Source of the DNA: Hymenobacteraceae bacterium
GTDB lineage: Bacteria; Bacteroidota; Bacteroidia; Cytophagales; Flexibacteraceae
DNA length: 47,139 bases
Direction of reading: 5' to 3'
Assembly: GCA_947459175.1 (NCBI GenBank)
Contig: CANHCT010000007.1
Coordinates: 1 to 47,139, forward strand
Part shown: piece after piece, positions 42,372 to 47,139 of the stretch
Numbering within the stretch: the stretch's first letter is position 1
Layout: every line of letters starts with the position of its first letter
Position numbers and translations under genes: made by a program
Notes under the pieces: model-generated
Databases searched by the model: none
The model's input: the letters and a program-made list of their open reading frames with translations, nothing else
What the model was told of the DNA's origin: nothing

Positions 42372-44260
42372 AGCACCCGAAATTTAATGGTGCCCTCTAT
42401 GGATTTCAGGTCCTGAATCACCTTTTTGCTGTACTCTTTGTCGATGTCGGTTATCACATATCCGATATGGGCATTGGTTTTCAGATACTGGCCCACAATA
42501 TTGATTTGGTGACCGGCCAGCACCTGGTTGATTTTGGCCAGGATGCCGGGCACATTTTCGTGGCAATGAATCAATCTGTGCGCATTGGCAAGTTCGGGAA
42601 GCTGGATTTCAGGAAAATTCACGCTCATGTAGGTACTGCCGGTGTTGATGTATTCCATGATTTTGTTGGGAACATAATCGGCAATGTTGAATTGGGCCTC
42701 TTCAGTGCTGCCGCCGATGTGAGGGGAAAGGAGGACATTCGGCAAACCCTGCAATTCGGATAAAAATTGCTCCTGGTTGTTTTTTGGCTCCTCGGGAAAC
42801 ACATCGAGGCCGGCACCCCTAACCTTACCGGAGCGCAGGGCCCGGGCAAGGGCTGTAATATCTACCAAATGGCCGCGGGCCAGATTGAGAAAAACCACCC
42901 CGTCTTTCATTCTGGCAAATTCCTTTTCCCCGATCAGATTCTGATTGGACTTGCGGCCATCGGCATGGACGGTAATGATGTCGGCAATTTCCAGCAACTG
43001 ATTAAGATTGTGGCACTTTCTTGCATTGCCCAAAGCCAGTTTGTCTACTGCATCATAAAAATACACCTGCATACCCAGAGCTTCGGCAATCACAGACAGT
43101 TGTGTCCCAATATTTCCATAGCCGATAATGCCCAGCTTTTTTCCCCTGACTTCATAACTTCCGCTGGCAGATTTATCCCATCTTCCGGCGTGCATCTGAT
43201 TGCTTTTCTCCACGATTTTTCGGGTCAGGAGAATCATTTCTCCTATGGCAAGTTCCACCACGGAGCGGGTATTGGAATAGGGTGCATTGAATACTGCAAC
43301 GCCTTTTTTGAGACAAGTTTCCAAATCAATCTGATTGGTTCCGATGCAATAGGCACCCACTGCTATCAGTTTGTTGGCATTTTGCAATACCCTGGAAGTC
43401 AGAATTGTCTTGGACCGGATTCCCAAAATGGAAACATTTCGTATTTTTTCAGACAGTTCGTCCTCATCCATACTTCCGGGATAGGCTTCTACCTGATATC
43501 CCTCGGCTTTGAACAAATCGATGGCGTGAGAATGGATGTTCTCCAAAAGCAGAACAGAAATCCGGCTTTTGGGATAGCTTATATTCATGGGCAGCTGGTT
43601 GTCGTACAAAAATTCATCCAGAGTTGCTGACTTGTGGTCTGCCACAGAAATGACCATATCTCTCTCCACATTTTCGGTAAAGGCAAAAAATTTATTGGCA
43701 AGGCCAGCTTCCCGAATTTCATAATCGGTGTAGCCATCTCCCAAAACATATACTTCTCCCGGCAGCTGCAGTTCTTTCAGCAGCTTCACTTTTCCCTTTT
43801 CCTGACTCAGATAATTGTCCTCATCGTATCCGGTAATCCAGCCGCGGTCGTCAAACACAAAGGTATTGGCATACACATTGGATTCTTCGATGCCAAAATC
43901 AGAAACGATGGGAACAATAAACTCTTTGAAACCCGAAGAGACGATGCGGATTTGGGGGCTGAAGGCAAAGAAAAAGTCCCTATTCCGGATAAAGGATTCG
44001 GATATTTTATTTTTCAGGGTATCCACCAGCTGCGCCAGATGGGACTTATTGGCATTCAGCAGTCCCACCCGGATTTTCAGGGATTCGGCAAATGAAAGCC
44101 GGCCCGACATGGCTTGTTCGGTTACGGCCCGGATTTTTTCGTGTATCTGGTCTGCATCAGGCAAGCCTGCGCAGGAAATTCTGGCCAATTCATCCAGGGC
44201 CTCCACTTGTGTAAATGTGGAGTCGAAATCAATGACAAAAAACTTACCGGAATCTTTCAA
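42365..44260 (-). CDS. fused phosphoserine phosphatase and D-3-phosphoglycerate dehydrogenase
   Basis: A 631-residue protein with two enzymes of serine synthesis in one chain. Residues about 1-220 are a HAD phosphatase: nucleophile motif DFDSTFTQVEALDELA, SSGFKEF, a lysine in KGKVKLLKEL and the metal motif LGDGYTDYEI, as in SerB. From about 232 to the end is SerA: NAD-binding GYGNIGTQLSV, FLNLARGHLVD (catalytic arginine), SPHIGGST (catalytic histidine) and a C-terminal ACT domain (ENVPGILAKINQVLAGHQIN) that may sense serine. SerA carries out the first step and SerB the last; the aminotransferase SerC is missing here. The start is TTG at 44258-44260, since a stop lies just upstream in frame. 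Confidence 0.87.
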   Translation of the reverse strand: MKDSGKFFVIDFDSTFTQVEALDELARISCAGLPDADQIHEKIRAVTEQAMSGRLSFAESLKIRVGLLNANKSHLAQLVDTLKNKISESFIRNRDFFFAFSPQIRIVSSGFKEFIVPIVSDFGIEESNVYANTFVFDDRGWITGYDEDNYLSQEKGKVKLLKELQLPGEVYVLGDGYTDYEIREAGLANKFFAFTENVERDMVISVADHKSATLDEFLYDNQLPMNISYPKSRISVLLLENIHSHAIDLFKAEGYQVEAYPGSMDEDELSEKIRNVSILGIRSKTILTSRVLQNANKLIAVGAYCIGTNQIDLETCLKKGVAVFNAPYSNTRSVVELAIGEMILLTRKIVEKSNQMHAGRWDKSASGSYEVRGKKLGIIGYGNIGTQLSVIAEALGMQVYFYDAVDKLALGNARKCHNLNQLLEIADIITVHADGRKSNQNLIGEKEFARMKDGVVFLNLARGHLVDITALARALRSGKVRGAGLDVFPEEPKNNQEQFLSELQGLPNVLLSPHIGGSTEEAQFNIADYVPNKIMEYINTGSTYMSVNFPEIQLPELANAHRLIHCHENVPGILAKINQVLAGHQINIVGQYLKTNAHIGYVITDIDKEYSKKVIQDLKSIEGTIKFRVLY

Positions 44261-44650
44261 TTCAAAAAGTGTCTACGCGGTTAAATAAGATTGATGTTTT
44301 CCAAAAGGCGGTTCCATCGGAGCCGGAAAACTGATGCAAATAACTTCAAGGATATGCAATCAGCAAAAAGCCCTCTTTTCTTAATCAGGGAAAACGGGAA
44401 GAGAAATGGGAGCAAGAAAAAACAACGATAACAAAAAGTTTCGGAAAAGGAATGCTGATAATCAGGAGCATAGCTGAATAATCTCAAAAAGCAATCAAAA
44501 ATTTGGAAAACAAATTTTGTTTTTCTGATTTTTGTAACTTAATTTTATCAAAACAAAACTTTTTAAATTTAAGTATTTAGAAAAAAATTTGGAGTAATTC
44601 AAGATTTTTTTGAAGTTTACCAACAATTTAATTCTTAGCCATTTTTATCC
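44261..44650. other. AT-rich divergent gap before the SUMF1-fold protein gene
   Basis: About 390 bases without a supported gene. The part near 44651 is strongly AT-rich. A TTTG at 44502-44505 and GATTTTTG at 44527-44534, 21 bases apart, could be a -33/-7 promoter pair for the downstream secreted proteins (one mismatch in the -7). Nothing else is seen. Confidence 0.4.
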
Positions 44651-46081
44651 ATGAAAAAATCCATCTCATTTTTCGGGGCAATTTTTTCCACATTGTTTTT
44701 CGGCACATTGAATTTTCTATGTGCCAACAACATCTCGGTAAGCAATGTGACCCTTACGGGTCAAAATACTTCCGCAGGAACCAACAATGCCGCCAACTTC
44801 ACTCAGGTTCAATTTAACATCACATGGGAGAACTCGCACAGAGTAGCGTTTGGACCCACGAATTGGGACGCAGCCTGGGTTTTTGTAAAATACAGGGTTG
44901 CCGGAGGAAACTGGCTTCATGCTTCATTGGCAAATACCGGCCAGGTTGCACCATCCGGCAGCACGATAGATATTGGGTTGCTCACGCCCGGATCAACATA
45001 CAATGCCACGACCAATCCGGGAATGGGTGCATTTATATACCGCAATACATCCGGGTCGGGAACCTTTACAGCCAACAGTGCACAATTGCGCTGGGCATAC
45101 GGAGCAAACTCTGTTGCCGACAATGCTGTTGTCGAGGTTCAGGTATTTGCCATAGAAATGGTTTTTGTTCCGGGAGGTGCCTTTTCGGCCGGTGACGGCT
45201 CAAATGGTTTTACCAGGACCACAATCAGTACCGCAAATGCTACAACAGCACCAGCCTCCAATTCAGGAGGATATCCGACCGGCCAGACAGCACCAACTGC
45301 AGCATCCTGGCCCAATGGCTTTAACGGATTCTATTGTATGAAATACGAAATCAGCCAACAGCAATATGTAGACTTTCTCAATACATTAACCGCCTCCCAG
45401 TCTGTGAATCGATTTTCCAATTCAACTTTAGTCAGATTGGCGATTTCTGTTGCCAATGGAGTTTATTCTACAACAAATCCATTTTTAGCCTGTAATTTTT
45501 TAAGCATGGCCGACTTGGCTGCATACCTGGATTGGAGCGGTTTGCGTCCCATGACAGAGTTAGAATTTGAAAAGGCCTGCAGGGGAACACTTCCCGCTGT
45601 GGCGGGAGAACTTGCATGGGGAACAACATCCAGCACCCCTGCAACCGGTTTGACCAATCCCGGTTTGACCAATGAAATTGCATCCAACGCTGGCGCAAAT
45701 TGTATGTTGGGGAGCCAAACGGGCATAACCGGACCCGGAAGGGTTGGAATGTTTGCCGCCAGCAATACTACCAGGGTTCAGGCCGGTGCTACATTTTACG
45801 GTATAATGGAGATGTCGGGAAATCTTTGGGAGCGGACCGTTTCCATTGGAGTGGCACAAGGCCGAAATTTTACCGGACTTCATGGTAACGGGGCCATTTC
45901 ATCTGCCGGCGATGCAGATGTGACGAATTGGCCTGATGCTACCGGAACAGGTACCGGTTTAAAAGGCGGGGCTTTTAACGAAACCAGCCTAAACTGTTCT
46001 GTTTCAAGTCGAAGTCAGGCCGCAACCCTCTATTCAAGGACATCTACTACCAGCGGAAGAGGAGTAAGGTCTGTTCCTTAA
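44651..46081 (+). CDS. secreted SUMF1/formylglycine-generating-enzyme-fold protein
   Basis: A 476-residue protein with a signal peptide (SISFFGAIFSTLFFGTLNFL). Residues about 27-170 are a beta-rich domain with NWDAAWVFVKYRVAGGNW, found in several Bacteroidetes secreted proteins. From about 172 is a SUMF1/FGE-type domain: EMVFVPGGAFSAGD, FYCMKYEISQQQYVDFLN, RPMTELEFEKACRG, MEMSGNLWER and a final GLKGGAFN...SRSQ...GRGVRSVP. Compared with human FGE, the first catalytic cysteine position appears to be a glutamate while the second is kept (GGAFNETSLNC), so it is unlikely to be an active FGE. The next secreted protein gene starts 9 bases later. Confidence 0.8.
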   Translation: MKKSISFFGAIFSTLFFGTLNFLCANNISVSNVTLTGQNTSAGTNNAANFTQVQFNITWENSHRVAFGPTNWDAAWVFVKYRVAGGNWLHASLANTGQVAPSGSTIDIGLLTPGSTYNATTNPGMGAFIYRNTSGSGTFTANSAQLRWAYGANSVADNAVVEVQVFAIEMVFVPGGAFSAGDGSNGFTRTTISTANATTAPASNSGGYPTGQTAPTAASWPNGFNGFYCMKYEISQQQYVDFLNTLTASQSVNRFSNSTLVRLAISVANGVYSTTNPFLACNFLSMADLAAYLDWSGLRPMTELEFEKACRGTLPAVAGELAWGTTSSTPATGLTNPGLTNEIASNAGANCMLGSQTGITGPGRVGMFAASNTTRVQAGATFYGIMEMSGNLWERTVSIGVAQGRNFTGLHGNGAISSAGDADVTNWPDATGTGTGLKGGAFNETSLNCSVSSRSQAATLYSRTSTTSGRGVRSVP

Positions 46082-46090
46082 TCTATCCCA

Positions 46091-47139
46091 ATGAAATTCT
46101 TTATTTGCCTTTTTTTCCTGACTTATGCTTTTATTTCTTCCGGCCAGTTTTCCGGAGGAAATGGCGAAGGAAGTTTTCGGGCCTCAGGCGGGTTCAGATT
46201 GCTGAACGGCTCAGGAGACATTCCGCTTTTTACGGGAGGAAATGGTCGTGGTGATGGCAATGGCGGCGTCGGGAAACTTCTGAGAATCACTTTAAACGGC
46301 TCACCCGATCCACTTCACTACCCCGGAGGCGGCGGACACGGAAGTACCGGAGTTTATGTTCCCTACTCTTCTTTATCCGGTCAGAATCCTTTTGCATTTC
46401 CGGGTGGCAATGGGGATGGTTCATCCGGCAATATTTCCATCAGCATCAGCCTCAACGGGGAAAACAGAAATCCAAACCTGGATTTCCGGGGCGGAAACGG
46501 AAATGGCAGCTTCCGCTCCCTTTCGGGAGAGGTGTTTTTGACAGGGATCTCTGTAAATGCGTCTCTGACTTATTTCGGAGGAAACGGAAACGGCTCCTCA
46601 AGGTCTCAATCTTTAAAAGATATTGTACTCTCCGGAAGTTTTTATAACCATCCCTTTCCCGGCGGATTCGGGCGGGGCGACAGGACTCTGAAGAGTTCCA
46701 GAATTACCCTGAACGGGATCCTTGCACCCGCTTCGGTTCGGATAGCCCAGTCTGCCATCCGAGACTTTTATCATGTCCCTGATTTTGAACCAAAAAAAGC
46801 CCGCCTTTTGATTGACTTTCACCCGGAAAACCAACTGAAAGGAATCATTTTGCAGCAGAAGTCAGAGGGATTCGACTTTTTCTCTCATTCCAAAACGGAA
46901 TTTGAAAACGGTAGTCCCCAACAACTCGAAATTCCGGTGGACCTGAAAGCTGAAAATCAGATTTTTAGGGTTTTACAGATTTTTAGTGATTCTTCCAGGG
47001 CATTGAGTGATCAGATTTCTGTGGATGCTTTACCTGCCGGAACAAGCATATTTGCCTACCCCAATCCCGCTTCCGACTACCTGATTTTGGCTACCAATAC
47101 TGGGGAGACAGTAGGGAATATTGAATTGTTCGATATCCG
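46091..47139 (+). CDS. secreted glycine-repeat protein with type IX sorting tail (cut by window edge)
   Basis: At least 349 residues, open at the right edge. A short signal peptide (FFICLFFLTYAFISSGQ) leads into seven repeats of about 26-30 residues, each opening with F/Y-x-GGNG-x-G (from residues 20, 47, 77, 103, 132, 161 and 189) and carrying L-N/S/T-G in its second half. After about residue 210 comes a non-repeat part, then the beginning of a type IX C-terminal domain (IFAYPNPASDYLILATN). So it is likely exported to the cell surface. No enzyme motif is seen. It is probably co-transcribed with the SUMF1-fold protein gene. Confidence 0.8.
   Translation, partial: MKFFICLFFLTYAFISSGQFSGGNGEGSFRASGGFRLLNGSGDIPLFTGGNGRGDGNGGVGKLLRITLNGSPDPLHYPGGGGHGSTGVYVPYSSLSGQNPFAFPGGNGDGSSGNISISISLNGENRNPNLDFRGGNGNGSFRSLSGEVFLTGISVNASLTYFGGNGNGSSRSQSLKDIVLSGSFYNHPFPGGFGRGDRTLKSSRITLNGILAPASVRIAQSAIRDFYHVPDFEPKKARLLIDFHPENQLKGIILQQKSEGFDFFSHSKTEFENGSPQQLEIPVDLKAENQIFRVLQIFSDSSRALSDQISVDALPAGTSIFAYPNPASDYLILATNTGETVGNIELFDI

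Noticed and set aside
42767-43630. A 287-codon open frame on the + strand
   Set aside because: It is antisense to the SerB-SerA fusion gene and lacks any domain of its own.
45900-46081. Possible variable region of a diversity-generating retroelement in the FGE-fold C-terminus
   Set aside because: The FGE/C-type-lectin-like fold is a known target type, but no reverse transcriptase gene and no second copy of the C-terminal DNA were found in the window.
1-47139. Mobile elements, CRISPR arrays, phage genes
   Set aside because: No transposase, integrase, long terminal repeats or regularly spaced direct repeats were seen. The AT-rich block at 17-20 kb has no such markers at its edges.

Overview
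The window looks like chromosomal DNA of a member of the Bacteroidota, probably a free-living and carotenoid-making relative of the Cytophagia, Chitinophagia or Saprospiria rather than a gut Bacteroides. Signs of this are: several promoters with the Bacteroidetes -7 box TAnnTTTG; little use of Shine-Dalgarno sites; a PorT-like type IX secretion protein; secreted proteins with type IX sorting tails; an exbB-exbD-exbD-tonB operon; a eukaryotic-type (GT3) glycogen synthase; and the order mutY / HU / COX24-like miniprotein / RNase G. No phage, insertion sequence, CRISPR array or rRNA was seen.

Layout. 1-7.0 kb is housekeeping: mutY (partial), HU, a TPR protein, a 29-residue basic miniprotein, RNase G, a nitronate monooxygenase/FabK-type flavoenzyme, tRNA-Arg(ACG), an ECF sigma factor with a small coupled ORF, and a PSP1/RicT-type protein. 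7.0-20.8 kb is a surface polysaccharide locus on the + strand: a Wzz/BY-kinase, WecB and WecC (route to UDP-ManNAcA), then a tight cassette of NeuB-like synthase, CMP-sugar synthetase, Gfo/Idh oxidoreductase, SDR, KdsC-like phosphatase and an unassigned likely glycosyltransferase. These are followed by a visibly AT-rich segment (GT17-like transferase and Wzx/MurJ-like flippase) and a hexapeptide acetyltransferase. 20.8-29.9 kb holds menaquinone methyltransferase, PorT, a methionine-type aminotransferase, an orphan outer-membrane protein, a small membrane protein, glyA, arginine decarboxylase and adk. 30.0-36.8 kb holds a carotenoid desaturase, an FG-GAP-like type IX cargo protein, selD, a candidate small RNA, sufE and carA. 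36.8-44.3 kb holds glycogen synthase, the TonB energising operon, ybeY and a SerB-SerA fusion. The last 2.5 kb holds two adjacent secreted proteins: a SUMF1-fold protein and a protein with F-x-GGNG-x-G repeats that runs off the window.

The most unusual items are: (i) the nonulosonate-like cassette at 11.9-17.1 kb, whose NeuB-like enzyme ends before the usual SAF domain and which carries two oxidoreductases, a phosphatase with a changed motif and an orphan transferase; (ii) the fused phosphoserine phosphatase/phosphoglycerate dehydrogenase; (iii) a promoter-hairpins-terminator unit between selD and sufE that looks like a small RNA gene; and (iv) the glycine-repeat secreted protein at the right edge. 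All functions are inferred by reading the translated sequences; no database search was run.
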